From positions 1 to 57,946 of the IMG/VR virus record IMGVR_UViG_3300008735_000870: a DNA stretch of 57,946 bases. The stretch is one strand, 5' to 3'. The position numbers and the translations under genes were made by a program. Each line of letters begins with the position of its first letter. The first letter of the stretch is position 1. The notes beneath the pieces were generated by a model. That model ran no database searches. It was not told the DNA's origin and worked only from the letters and a program-made list of their open reading frames with translations. This document shows, in pieces, positions 1 through 7,949 of this stretch. This DNA comes from a virus.

Positions 1-168
1 AAATCAAAAGCAGAACTTTCATACATAGAAGCCAGAGAACAATTTGCACGTAAAGTTTTAGAATCAGATGATTACTATAATGGTCATATTCGTGTAAGAA
101 TACACGGGTCTGGAATACTTCGAGAAAAAACAACCAAAGGTATATTAAAAGAAAAAGCCTCCACTTAA
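1..168 (+). CDS. C-terminal fragment of a small phage protein, possibly GIY-YIG/Seg-like endonuclease
   Basis: An open frame enters from the left edge and ends at TAA 166-168, giving 55 visible residues. The 5' end lies outside the window, so length and start are unknown. The segment contains SYIEAREQFARKVL followed by DDYYNGHIRVRI. I recall a similar tail on small GIY-YIG-type nucleases of T4-like marine phages, but the catalytic GIY-YIG part would lie upstream and cannot be seen. The family call is therefore tentative, while the reading frame is well supported by its codon use and by a hairpin just after the stop. It converges on the minus-strand gene at 206-397. Confidence 0.5.
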   Translation, partial: KSKAELSYIEAREQFARKVLESDDYYNGHIRVRIHGSGILREKTTKGILKEKAST

Positions 169-181
169 AAAGCAGAGGCTT
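152..181 (-). terminator. Rho-independent terminator for the minus-strand histone-like gene
   Basis: A perfect 7-bp stem (AAGCCTC at 155-161, GAGGCTT at 175-181) encloses a 13-nt loop. Read on the minus strand, the stem runs into a short T tract (TTTTT) just past the helix, as in intrinsic terminators. It lies between two convergent genes and overlaps the stop of the + strand gene. On the + strand the following sequence is T-poor, so termination in that direction would be weaker. Confidence 0.65.
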
Positions 182-205
182 CCTTAATTGGATCCAATTA
201 GTAAA

Positions 206-397
206 TTACGCCGCTTTTTTTGCCGCGTTCTTTGCCTCTTGAATTTCTTTTCTTCTAGCTTTGATTAGTTTTGACAAAGCCGCTAATGCTTTACGAGCTC
301 TAGTGGCACTTGCCTTAACACCTTTCTCTGTGAACTTTTGGTTCTCCTCAGAGTAGTTTTGAATCTCCGCCATTATTGATTCGTGTGTTTGTGACAT
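206..397 (-). CDS. Small Lys/Ala-rich histone H1-like protein
   Basis: A 63-residue basic protein. The C-terminal two thirds (about 26-63) is rich in Lys, Ala and Arg, with blocks such as KALAALSKLIKARRKEIQEA and a terminal AKKAA, predicted as one long helix. This composition resembles small histone H1/Hc1-like DNA-binding proteins found in marine T4-like phages, so a role in DNA compaction or nucleoid binding is plausible but inferred. The start at 397 has an AAAGGA ribosome site about 10 nt upstream. It is transcribed alone: a sigma70-type promoter (439-468) lies upstream and a hairpin terminator (152-181) follows. Confidence 0.75.
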   Translation of the reverse strand: MSQTHESIMAEIQNYSEENQKFTEKGVKASATRARKALAALSKLIKARRKEIQEAKNAAKKAA

Positions 398-438
398 AAT
401 TTATTGTCCTTTTGTATAGTTAATTAACATATCTGTAA

Positions 439-468
439 TTAAAGCACGTATGATATGAGTTTGTCAAG
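439..468 (-). promoter_or_regulatory. Sigma70-type promoter for the histone-like gene
   Basis: On the minus strand TTGACA (463-468, full consensus) is followed by an 18-nt spacer and TTTAAT (439-444, five of six matches to TATAAT). It sits in the short gap between the gp46 stop and the start of the 63-residue gene at 397. A host-type early promoter fits a host-takeover or DNA-packaging role, but no transcription data are available here. Confidence 0.65.
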
Positions 469-474
469 TAAAAT

Positions 475-2250
475 CTAAACAATTATTTCAACATCATTAG
501 CATAACTGGTAAAACCATTTTCTTTTACCACTTTTAGTACTGAATCTACCCTAGAAATCAGTTCATCTTTATGAGATATTAAGAAAATATTCTTTTGTTG
601 TGTTCTGCTCATGTCTTTTAATACTGCCATGGCTGATTCAACACCAGATATATCCATACCGGCGTCTACAAGTTCGTCAATAAACAATAAGTTGATCTGT
701 TGATAAAGGCTTTCCCAAACATCTCTAAATGCCCAACTTAAACTTAATATTAATCTGTTTCTTTCGCCTCTACTTAAATTGTCAAAGTCTAATTCTCTAC
801 CTAATTCTTCTATTTGTACAGTTAAGTCACTTTGGAAAGTAACTGTATGTGGTAATCTTACCTGTCCTAAATAATATGCTAATCGTTGGTTCAAATAAGT
901 TAAGTTTTGTTCAATAATTCTTGTTCTTATAAACGAATCTTTTGCAGTTAACAATTTATATAAAAAGTCTTGGTGTTTATATAAGTCTTCCATTTCGTTT
1001 ACTTTTACATAACTAATTTTCTGAATAGCACTTTTGTTTAATTCAATAATTTGTTCTTCGTAAGGATCGTGTTTAGTTTCTGTTTGTTTTAGTTGTCTTT
1101 TTAAATCTGATAAAGAACTTTTATGATTATATGCTTCATCAATGGTGTCGTAATATGTGTCAGGTATAATACCAAGATCTCCTATTGCAGTAACATTTTG
1201 TTGCACATTTACAAGATCACTTTTTAGTTTTTCCGCATATTGTTTTGATTCAGTTAGTGTAGAATTTAGTTCATTTACTAAATGTTTGTGTTTGTCATCA
1301 CGTAGATCTTGTCCACACGTTGGACATTTAGCATCGTTGGCAAATTCAATGTCCTTTTCAGTTTTTTCAACTTGTGTTTGTGCTTTAGTTAAAGAATCTT
1401 CATGATATGCTTTTTCTTTTTCCAAACTTCTTAGTGTTTTTACATCATCAGTATGTTTTGCAAGTTTTTTGTGTGCATTTAGTTCTTTATTAATATCAAC
1501 TTTTTCAAGTTCTGCAATTGCTTTTGAAAAACCTGTTTTATCTTCCTCTTTTTGTGTTTGCCAAGCATTACTTCTTATTTTTAATGATTCAATTGATTCT
1601 TGTATTTTTTCATTAGATGCAATTTGCGAATCAATTTTAATTTTTTCTTCGGATAATTCTGTTTTAGTTGCTTTTTGTTGTTCTTTAAGTAAGTCAGCTT
1701 TTTGACTTAATAAAGTTATACCAAGCAATTGTTCAATAATTTCTCTTTGTTCTGCTTGTTTAGTTGCAAGAAATGGTTGTGTATATGTGTTTAACGCAAT
1801 TATGTTTTTAAACATAGCATGAGTCATACCAAGTAATCTGTTTATTTCTTTTTGTGTTTCTTTATTTTCTCCTTGTGCCTCGTTTGAATCTACATTTTGT
1901 TCAATATTATTTGCATAAAATTTTAATATTTGAGGTTTTCGTCCACGTTCAATTGTATAGGTTACATTATTTTTTACAAAGTTTATAGAAACCATCATAT
2001 CTTTGTTATTGGTTTTATTAACAAGATTGTCTCTTTTAATATGAGTTAGTGCTTCACCAAAAAATACATAAGATAATGCATTAATAATTGTAGTTTTACC
2101 AGTACCGTTTCTTGCACCAGCATCGTCGCCACCCAAATCCATGTTTTCACCAAGTACTAGAATCAAGTGTTTGTTATCAAATTTTATTGCCTGGATAGCA
2201 TTACCCACGCTCATGAAATTTTTTACTGTAAGATCTTTAATTATTAACAT
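475..2250 (-). CDS. 46: Recombination endonuclease subunit gp46 (Rad50/SbcC-like ATPase)
   Basis: 591 residues; T4 gp46 is about 560. It is the SMC-like ATPase of the gp46/gp47 complex, which resects DNA ends for recombination-dependent replication. The N-terminal half-ATPase has a Walker A loop (ARNGTGKT, residues 46-53). A long Glu/Lys/Gln-rich coiled coil occupies about 170-450 and is interrupted by the zinc-hook motif CPTC (Cys309, Cys312), used for dimerisation in Rad50 proteins. The C-terminal half has the ABC signature LSRGERNRL (about 487-495) and Walker B LLFIDEL (about 518-524). Its start overlaps the end of gp47 by 14 nt, indicating an operon and coupled translation. Confidence 0.95.
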   Translation of the reverse strand: MLIIKDLTVKNFMSVGNAIQAIKFDNKHLILVLGENMDLGGDDAGARNGTGKTTIINALSYVFFGEALTHIKRDNLVNKTNNKDMMVSINFVKNNVTYTIERGRKPQILKFYANNIEQNVDSNEAQGENKETQKEINRLLGMTHAMFKNIIALNTYTQPFLATKQAEQREIIEQLLGITLLSQKADLLKEQQKATKTELSEEKIKIDSQIASNEKIQESIESLKIRSNAWQTQKEEDKTGFSKAIAELEKVDINKELNAHKKLAKHTDDVKTLRSLEKEKAYHEDSLTKAQTQVEKTEKDIEFANDAKCPTCGQDLRDDKHKHLVNELNSTLTESKQYAEKLKSDLVNVQQNVTAIGDLGIIPDTYYDTIDEAYNHKSSLSDLKRQLKQTETKHDPYEEQIIELNKSAIQKISYVKVNEMEDLYKHQDFLYKLLTAKDSFIRTRIIEQNLTYLNQRLAYYLGQVRLPHTVTFQSDLTVQIEELGRELDFDNLSRGERNRLILSLSWAFRDVWESLYQQINLLFIDELVDAGMDISGVESAMAVLKDMSRTQQKNIFLISHKDELISRVDSVLKVVKENGFTSYANDVEIIV

Positions 2251-3259
2251 CTAAATTATTATAAATTGCCATTAAAATTGATTTGTCATATGTTTCGGAA
2301 TCAACACCTTCTAATTGTTTTAACACAATTTGATCAACTGAATCAAATTTTTGTACTTGTACCAAAGGTTGTTGTGCCCTGTCGATTTGTTCTGGTATTA
2401 ATTGTAATTCTCTTAATTCATACTTGTCTATAAACGTTTCTCGTATAAAGTTTGCTTCTTCGTAAGATATTTTAATATCTAATGTAACTCTTACATACAT
2501 TTTTGGTTTTAATACAGTGTCAGGATCAGCAAGGAGTTCAGATATTTTAATTGTTCTATATCTTGGCATATCTGGCCAATTAATATATTTTGGTTCTCCA
2601 CCCCATTCTAGTATCATCATACCACGTTCATCATCCCAAGCATCTGCGTAATTGTGTGGAAACGTATTACCAATGTAAGTTACATTTTTGTTGTACTGTC
2701 TTTTATGGAAGTGTCCTGAAAATACTTTTTCACAATTAGCAAAGTGTTCGGTTTTAATTGTGCCAATGTCGGGCATATCTACCATTGCGTTCATTTTAAA
2801 ATATGGAAGTTCAAAGTGTCCAAATATATATTTTTTTTGCATTGTTTGAATTTTTTTCCATTCGTCTTGTACTATCCATGGAATAATTGCAATATCTTCT
2901 TTTACAATCCATTCGTTTACTATATGGACATTAGGAATATTTCTAATATATTCTACTGAATTAATTTCTCTTTTATCTCTATAAAATAAATCATGATTAC
3001 CATTTATAAAATAAAAGTTTTTAAATGCTTTTGCTAATCGTTCAACATTAGATACTGTATAATTCATTGTTGAAACGTTAGTTGCAGATCTATGATGATG
3101 CCAGTCACCTAGAAATATACACGTTTCACAATTGTGTGCTTTAGCTTGTTGAATAAACCAATAAATAAATGCTTCACAATCATCATTGTGTACACGTGAA
3201 TTACCTTTTAATCCAAAGTGTATATCTGTAAAACAAGCCACCTTATTAAAAAATGTCAT
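2237..3259 (-). CDS. 47: Recombination endonuclease subunit gp47 (Mre11/SbcD-like nuclease)
   Basis: 340 residues, about the length of T4 gp47. It is the calcineurin-like metallophosphoesterase partner of gp46. The five metal-binding motifs are in order: D12-I-H14, G51-D52-W-H-H, G87-N-H89-D90, G147-H148-F, and G182-H183-F-H185. All ligand positions are intact, so an active two-metal nuclease is expected. The start codon overlaps the stop of a 31-codon ORF as ATGA, and the 3' end overlaps gp46. A TTGGAGT ribosome site lies about 9 nt upstream of the start. Confidence 0.95.
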   Translation of the reverse strand: MTFFNKVACFTDIHFGLKGNSRVHNDDCEAFIYWFIQQAKAHNCETCIFLGDWHHHRSATNVSTMNYTVSNVERLAKAFKNFYFINGNHDLFYRDKREINSVEYIRNIPNVHIVNEWIVKEDIAIIPWIVQDEWKKIQTMQKKYIFGHFELPYFKMNAMVDMPDIGTIKTEHFANCEKVFSGHFHKRQYNKNVTYIGNTFPHNYADAWDDERGMMILEWGGEPKYINWPDMPRYRTIKISELLADPDTVLKPKMYVRVTLDIKISYEEANFIRETFIDKYELRELQLIPEQIDRAQQPLVQVQKFDSVDQIVLKQLEGVDSETYDKSILMAIYNNLDVNN

Positions 3260-3351
3260 TTAAATTTACTCCAAATTTTTAAATAATACCAATCGATACA
3301 TTTATTGTATATTTTACATAGATATTCTTTTATTTTTTTAAAAAATTTCAT
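3256..3351 (-). CDS. 31-codon basic, aromatic small protein between gp55 and gp47
   Basis: A short open frame fills the gap between gp55 and gp47. Its ATG (3349-3351) shares one base with the gp55 stop (TAATG), and its TGA (3256-3258) overlaps the gp47 start (ATGA). The protein begins MKFFKKIKEYL and is rich in Lys, Ile, Tyr and Trp, so it could form a cationic amphipathic helix. No family is recognised. The double stop-start coupling is the main evidence that it is translated. It could instead be a leader that passes ribosomes from gp55 to gp47. It resembles in style, not clearly in sequence, the 34-residue protein at 48030-48134. Confidence 0.5.
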   Translation of the reverse strand: MKFFKKIKEYLCKIYNKCIDWYYLKIWSKFK

Positions 3352-4331
3352 TAGTATTTTTTCTTTATTGGTGGTTTATGTTTACTCATATCTATTTTTT
3401 TGTATCCTACTGAATCAAAATCTTTAAGTGTTAATTCTCCTTTTTTACGCATTAATTTGTTTAATTTCATTATTCCAGTTTTGTTTACAGTTTTAACCGG
3501 TCCGTGTGCAGTTGTTATATGTTTTTTATAAGCCATTGTATTAGATGTATTAATATTTTGTCGAGTAGACGAAGGCGTCATATGATGTTGCTCAAGAATG
3601 TCGTCACGTATATTTTGGTTTTTCTTTTCAATGTTTAATATTCTTGTAAATGAATTTGTAATTGCCGCTGTATAATATGCAAATGGATTTTCTGATTTGC
3701 TTTCATCAAACTGTAAACCAATTTGTGATAATTGCATCAATGCTTGTGATTGCATTTCATCATTGTAGGTATATCCTCTCCAGTTTGCTCTAGTACCATA
3801 TCTTTCGCAAAGTTTCATAAACATCATTGCTAGACTGTTTGTAATTTTTCCATGATTGCAATCAAAATGTCCGTTTTCTAATCCACCAATCCAATGTGAT
3901 TTACCTACGCATTTTGGTTTACCTTTATTATCAAGACGATAATGAAGGAACGGAGGAAAATTTACTTTTTGATGATGATCAGATTCTTGTTTAGGATTTT
4001 TCTTTCTAGTAGGATCTAAAGGAACATGACCAAATGTCATAACTCTAAATACTAAACTAGTTTTATCAATTTTACGAGTGTTTACAGTGTAGTCACTTAA
4101 TTTAATTTTTTTAAGTCCGCTATCTTTAGCTTGTTGCCATGCTTCTTGTGTTAATCTTTTACTTTTGTTTTTTCTTGCTTTTGCTATTGCGATAGAATTA
4201 ATTTTTTTAAGATCAGGTACAATTATATCGTATTGTGAGTCCTCATCTGTAACATAAGAACAAAATGTATTTTTGCTGGCGTGTATTTGGGCCAACAGAT
4301 CTCGGTTATTTAAATATTTCACTCGTTTCAT
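3351..4331 (-). CDS. 55: Late-transcription sigma factor gp55-like
   Basis: 326 residues. Residues about 165-245 match the conserved core of T4 gp55, the small sigma factor that directs host RNA polymerase to TATAAATA late promoters. The segment GLQFDESKSENPFAYYTAAI followed by NSFTRILNIEKKNQ aligns by eye with the T4 gp55 stretch containing [21 protein letters not shown]. T4 gp55 is only 185 residues; this protein has about 140 extra N-terminal residues, including a His/Cys-containing stretch (about 118-160) of unknown role. It heads the minus-strand operon with the small ORF, gp47 and gp46. A weak sigma70-like promoter is placed at 4429-4457. The matching TATAAATA motif sits in the same divergent gap. 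Confidence 0.85.
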   Translation of the reverse strand: MKRVKYLNNRDLLAQIHASKNTFCSYVTDEDSQYDIIVPDLKKINSIAIAKARKNKSKRLTQEAWQQAKDSGLKKIKLSDYTVNTRKIDKTSLVFRVMTFGHVPLDPTRKKNPKQESDHHQKVNFPPFLHYRLDNKGKPKCVGKSHWIGGLENGHFDCNHGKITNSLAMMFMKLCERYGTRANWRGYTYNDEMQSQALMQLSQIGLQFDESKSENPFAYYTAAITNSFTRILNIEKKNQNIRDDILEQHHMTPSSTRQNINTSNTMAYKKHITTAHGPVKTVNKTGIMKLNKLMRKKGELTLKDFDSVGYKKIDMSKHKPPIKKKY

Positions 4332-4413
4332 AATAATTTATCTTTGCTGATGACCACAAACAGGTCTGTTGAAGTGTGCCGTATGAGTAGTTAAGTGCGC
4401 CTTTAATGATGCC

Positions 4414-4421
4414 TATAAATA
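4414..4421 (+). promoter_or_regulatory. T4-type late promoter (TATAAATA) before gp48/54
   Basis: An exact TATAAATA lies in the divergent gap between gp55 and the baseplate operon. In T4 this octamer spans about -13 to -6, so the transcript would start near 4427, leaving a leader of about 38 nt with an AAGGA ribosome site before the ATG at 4465. The motif is what gp55, encoded just upstream on the other strand, is expected to recognise. Confidence 0.75.
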
Positions 4422-4428
4422 TTGTTTT

Positions 4429-4457
4429 AGTATACGAAATTTAACAAGGAAACACAA
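4429..4457 (-). promoter_or_regulatory. Candidate sigma70-like promoter for the gp55-gp47-gp46 operon
   Basis: On the minus strand TTGTGT (4452-4457), a 17-nt spacer and TATACT (4429-4434) form a promoter-like pair. The -35 is weak (three of six) and the -10 good (five of six). It lies almost back to back with the late promoter at 4414-4421 on the other strand. The initial transcript would have a leader of about 90 nt. Weak evidence. Confidence 0.35.
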
Positions 4458-4464
4458 CGGAAAA

Positions 4465-5316
4465 ATGGCAAAAGTTATAGAAGCATTGGGTAAAGCAGGC
4501 GGAACAGTCTGGAATAGAACATTAGGTAGATTATTTGGTTCTGGGATTGGAAGACATGATCATATCAGACGAGCCACTGCCGCATGGTCAGGTAGACAAG
4601 ATGAAAGAGACTGGAGAGTTCGTCTTACAATACCACAAACAGGTCCACTAAAAGACTTTTTTTTCAATGAACAAAAGTTAGGTAATAATCGACTTGCACC
4701 ATTACATGATTTAGGTGGATTTTTTTGGCCACTTACACCATCAATGATGATACAGCATACTGCAAGTTATAACGCATTAGCACAAACACATAGCAATTAT
4801 CCATTTCAAGCATACCAAAATTCACAAGTAGATCAAATGAACATTATTGGTGAGTTTCCTGTACAGAATCAACAAGATGCTTTATATTGGGTAGCAGTAG
4901 TTAATTTTTTAAGAACCGTGACTAAAATGTTTTTTGGAAAAGAAGATACATCAAGTTTAAAAGGTAATCCACCACCAATATTACATTTAAATGGATATGG
5001 TGATCATATGTTTCAAAATACACCAGTTATTGTGAACACATTTAACGTTGAATTAAGATCAGGTATAGATTATATTTCAACACAACAAGATCAAAAATTT
5101 CAACCACATAGTCCACTATATTCAAAATCAACAAATATACATACTGACGAAAAAGTATTTGATCCTAATAAATTAGATCAAACGTGGGCACCAACAATAT
5201 CTAATATTTCAGTATTAGTAACACCAGTTTACTCTAGAGAAAGTATTAAAAACTTTTCACTTAAAGATTTTGCGGCCGGTAAGTTGAGAGGCAAAAATCA
5301 AATAGGATTTATTTAA
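4465..5316 (+). CDS. Baseplate tail-tube initiation protein, gp48/gp54-like
   Basis: 283 residues. The N-terminus is Gly-rich (about residues 9-27), and the middle contains VRLTIPQTGPLKDFFF followed by a tube-protein-like beta fold (about 50-210). Together with its place directly before gp53 this matches the gp48/gp54 family, tube-like proteins that sit on the central hub and start tail-tube polymerisation. By sequence alone I cannot decide between gp48 and gp54; marine T4-like phages usually annotate this gene as gp48. It is the first gene of the late baseplate operon, behind the TATAAATA at 4414-4421. Its stop overlaps the gp53 start as TAATG. Confidence 0.7.
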   Translation: MAKVIEALGKAGGTVWNRTLGRLFGSGIGRHDHIRRATAAWSGRQDERDWRVRLTIPQTGPLKDFFFNEQKLGNNRLAPLHDLGGFFWPLTPSMMIQHTASYNALAQTHSNYPFQAYQNSQVDQMNIIGEFPVQNQQDALYWVAVVNFLRTVTKMFFGKEDTSSLKGNPPPILHLNGYGDHMFQNTPVIVNTFNVELRSGIDYISTQQDQKFQPHSPLYSKSTNIHTDEKVFDPNKLDQTWAPTISNISVLVTPVYSRESIKNFSLKDFAAGKLRGKNQIGFI

Positions 5317-5615
5317 TGACCAAATATTCATCTACGTCACCATATTTTGCTACAACACAAAGCAATACAGCACTTGATATTTTAGTACCAAGACCAATAA
5401 CAGCAGAATTAGATGATGAATCTTATACAATAGAAAGAACTTATGCATATCGTCCAGATTTGTTAGCATTTGATTTGTATGGATCACCTCGACTATGGTG
5501 GGTATTTGCACAAAGAAATCCTAATGAAATAGAAGATCCTATATATGATTTTAAGCCAGGAGTTACGATACAGTTACCTAAAAAGTCTAATGTACAAACT
5601 GATTTAGGAGTTTAA
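5316..5615 (+). CDS. 53: Baseplate wedge subunit gp53
   Basis: 99 residues, shorter than T4 gp53 (about 196) but typical of marine relatives. The core LYGSPRLWWVFAQRNPNEI (about 50-68), followed by IYDFKPGVTIQLP, is the LysM-like segment characteristic of gp53-type wedge proteins. In the T4 baseplate gp53 joins neighbouring wedges around the hub. The start overlaps the upstream stop, and the next gene begins three nt after this stop, so it is translated as part of the baseplate operon. Confidence 0.85.
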   Translation: MTKYSSTSPYFATTQSNTALDILVPRPITAELDDESYTIERTYAYRPDLLAFDLYGSPRLWWVFAQRNPNEIEDPIYDFKPGVTIQLPKKSNVQTDLGV

Positions 5616-5618
5616 TAC

Positions 5619-7946
5619 ATGGCTATTCAAAAAAAAGCTCATAACATACTTAAAAAGAAATCAAATGCATTAGCATACAAACAAAAAATAGATAGAGCAC
5701 GAAAATGGTGGAAGAATTATAAATTTTCAAATAACGTAAATGGAGCATCGCCATCAAAAGGAAAAACTATAGAAAAACATATTAATCGAAAAACAAATTT
5801 TGATGATATAAATCCTTTACATAAATTTGCTAGTTATAGTACTTTGTTTACACTTTCAGCATTAACAGAACACGAATTAAGAAATCCAATAGAATATCTT
5901 ACTAAACCTGTGCATAATATAATTGCACGTAGTTCAGGTATCGGTCCAGATAATCCTACAGCAGGATTAGACCCGTTTTCTACAAAAGGAAAAAAAGGTA
6001 TTGACATATATGCAACTACTATGGAAAAGGAGAAAAAAGGGTTTGGTGATATCGCCGGATCACAATCTATATTGTATAGAAATCATGATATATTTTTTGA
6101 GAACGTTAACATTACTTCTACAGTTTCTCCCAATGCAGAAAGAAATACAATGAGTTTTACAAAAATGGATCTTGAATTGCATGAACCTTACAGTGTGACA
6201 TTTATAGAAAAAGTTCGGGCGGCCGCATATGAAAGTGGATATATGGATTATCAAGATGCACCTTTTTTATTAACGATAGAATGGAGAGGATTTACTGAGA
6301 ATGGTGAAATAGAAAATAAAGAGGATAGTTTAGTAAGAAAAATTCCAATAGTAATTACACGTGTAGAATTTGAAGTAAACGAAGGCGGAGCAGTATATCA
6401 AGTATTAGCGGCAACTCATGCAGAATTTGCCATGATGGATAGATTTCAATTTGTAAGAACATCATTTACATTACAAAAAGGTACTTTAAAAGAATGGGGA
6501 GACGAGTTTTCAGAAAAAATGGAAAAACAAATGGAAGACGAAGTCAAACAAGGAGCTAGAACAAAAGGATATGAAGACAAATATAAAATAGTATTTGATG
6601 AAAAATTAGCCGCGTTGGCTTTAGATGCAGATGTGGCATCATTATCAACAATGGTTACAAAAAAATCATCACATCCAGTAGGCGTTAATCGAGGTAACAA
6701 GCAAGAAACCGGTTTCCAAAGAATGGTAAGCATAGGAGGAAAAATTCCAAAAACATCAGTAAATGCTAATACATCAATAATGAAAATTATTGAAGATGCA
6801 ATGATGGCAACTCCTTATTTTAAAGATTTAATAAAAGATTTTTGGTTAGAATTTTTAACAGGCTCCCAGATATTAAACGAAAATGATAGAGGTAGATGGA
6901 GTAAATCGGAAGTTCAATCTAATGTACCTTGGAATAAAGAGAATGAAGAAGAGTTAAATGAAATAATTGAACGTAATCATATGATTCCTTGGTTTAAAAT
7001 AATAACCAGTGTACATACAGATTTGGAAAAAGGAAAAGGTGTAGACCCAATAACTAAAATGTATCCTAAAATTATTATATTCAAAGTTATTCCATACAAA
7101 TTTCATATTTTAAAATTATTAGTACCAGGTATGAGTATAGGAAAAGTTGATTGGATAAAGCAAGTTAAAAAACGATACAATTATATCTATACTGGAGAAA
7201 ATATTGATATAATGAATTTACGGCTTAATTACAAAGTTGGATATTATCATAGAAATACAGTAATAGCTGGAAACACCGGGAACAAAGCACAGGAAATAAT
7301 AAAAAAATGGACGAAAATATTTAGAAAAATTATAGGAACAGAACCACAACCAGAAATTGCACAATTAAGATCGTATCCATCAATAATAGGTTCAAAAAGT
7401 CAAGTGGATATAGAAGATCCAGAAAAGATAAAGGTAACTGAATTTTTTGATTATCTTATAAATCCAAATGCAGATATGATGAAAATAGAAATGGAAATTT
7501 TAGGAGATCCTAGTTATATTGCACAAGATATGTATGTTACTATTGACGGAACAGTTGAAACAAGAAAACCAGGCCAGATGGCAGATGGTGCATGGAATCA
7601 CACATTAAATTGTTTTAATTTAGATAATGCAATGCCATTGTTACATCTTAATTATAGAATGCCAGCTGATATAATTGAACAGCAAGGTACTATGTTTGAT
7701 ACAATGGACGGAAAATTATCAGCAGATTCAAATTTATGGTTTTCTGGAGTGTATCAAATTGCTAAAGTAGAAAGTAAAATGGATTCAGGAAAATTTACAC
7801 AAGTATTATATCTTGTAAGGTTGAATAATCAACAAGGAATTGGTTCTCCTCCGAAACAGTTTGATATAGGTAAAGACGGATCTCTTCTTGAGAGAGACGA
7901 TAATAATCAAGGAGGTGTTCATAGTGATGCAATCGCTGTGCCATAG
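5619..7946 (+). CDS. Baseplate hub-like structural protein (gp27 position)
   Basis: 775 residues, no confident family match by eye. Its N-terminus is very basic (residues 1-60 rich in Lys and Arg). The centre (about 150-280) contains alternating beta strands such as MSFTKMDLELHEPYSVTF and FLLTIEWRGFTENGEIE, suggestive of the barrel domains of tail-hub proteins. The C-terminus has a strand-rich stretch ending FTQVLYLVRL near residue 733. Position between gp53 and gp5 matches the large protein that in marine T4-like phages takes the hub role played by gp27 in T4. That role is an inference from order and fold-like features. The next gene starts four nt after the stop. Confidence 0.55.
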   Translation: MAIQKKAHNILKKKSNALAYKQKIDRARKWWKNYKFSNNVNGASPSKGKTIEKHINRKTNFDDINPLHKFASYSTLFTLSALTEHELRNPIEYLTKPVHNIIARSSGIGPDNPTAGLDPFSTKGKKGIDIYATTMEKEKKGFGDIAGSQSILYRNHDIFFENVNITSTVSPNAERNTMSFTKMDLELHEPYSVTFIEKVRAAAYESGYMDYQDAPFLLTIEWRGFTENGEIENKEDSLVRKIPIVITRVEFEVNEGGAVYQVLAATHAEFAMMDRFQFVRTSFTLQKGTLKEWGDEFSEKMEKQMEDEVKQGARTKGYEDKYKIVFDEKLAALALDADVASLSTMVTKKSSHPVGVNRGNKQETGFQRMVSIGGKIPKTSVNANTSIMKIIEDAMMATPYFKDLIKDFWLEFLTGSQILNENDRGRWSKSEVQSNVPWNKENEEELNEIIERNHMIPWFKIITSVHTDLEKGKGVDPITKMYPKIIIFKVIPYKFHILKLLVPGMSIGKVDWIKQVKKRYNYIYTGENIDIMNLRLNYKVGYYHRNTVIAGNTGNKAQEIIKKWTKIFRKIIGTEPQPEIAQLRSYPSIIGSKSQVDIEDPEKIKVTEFFDYLINPNADMMKIEMEILGDPSYIAQDMYVTIDGTVETRKPGQMADGAWNHTLNCFNLDNAMPLLHLNYRMPADIIEQQGTMFDTMDGKLSADSNLWFSGVYQIAKVESKMDSGKFTQVLYLVRLNNQQGIGSPPKQFDIGKDGSLLERDDNNQGGVHSDAIAVP

Positions 7947-7949
7947 AAA

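Noticed and set aside
1469-1705. Plus-strand open frame inside gp46
   Set aside because: It is a Ser/Phe-rich shadow of the Glu/Lys/Gln coiled coil read on the other strand.
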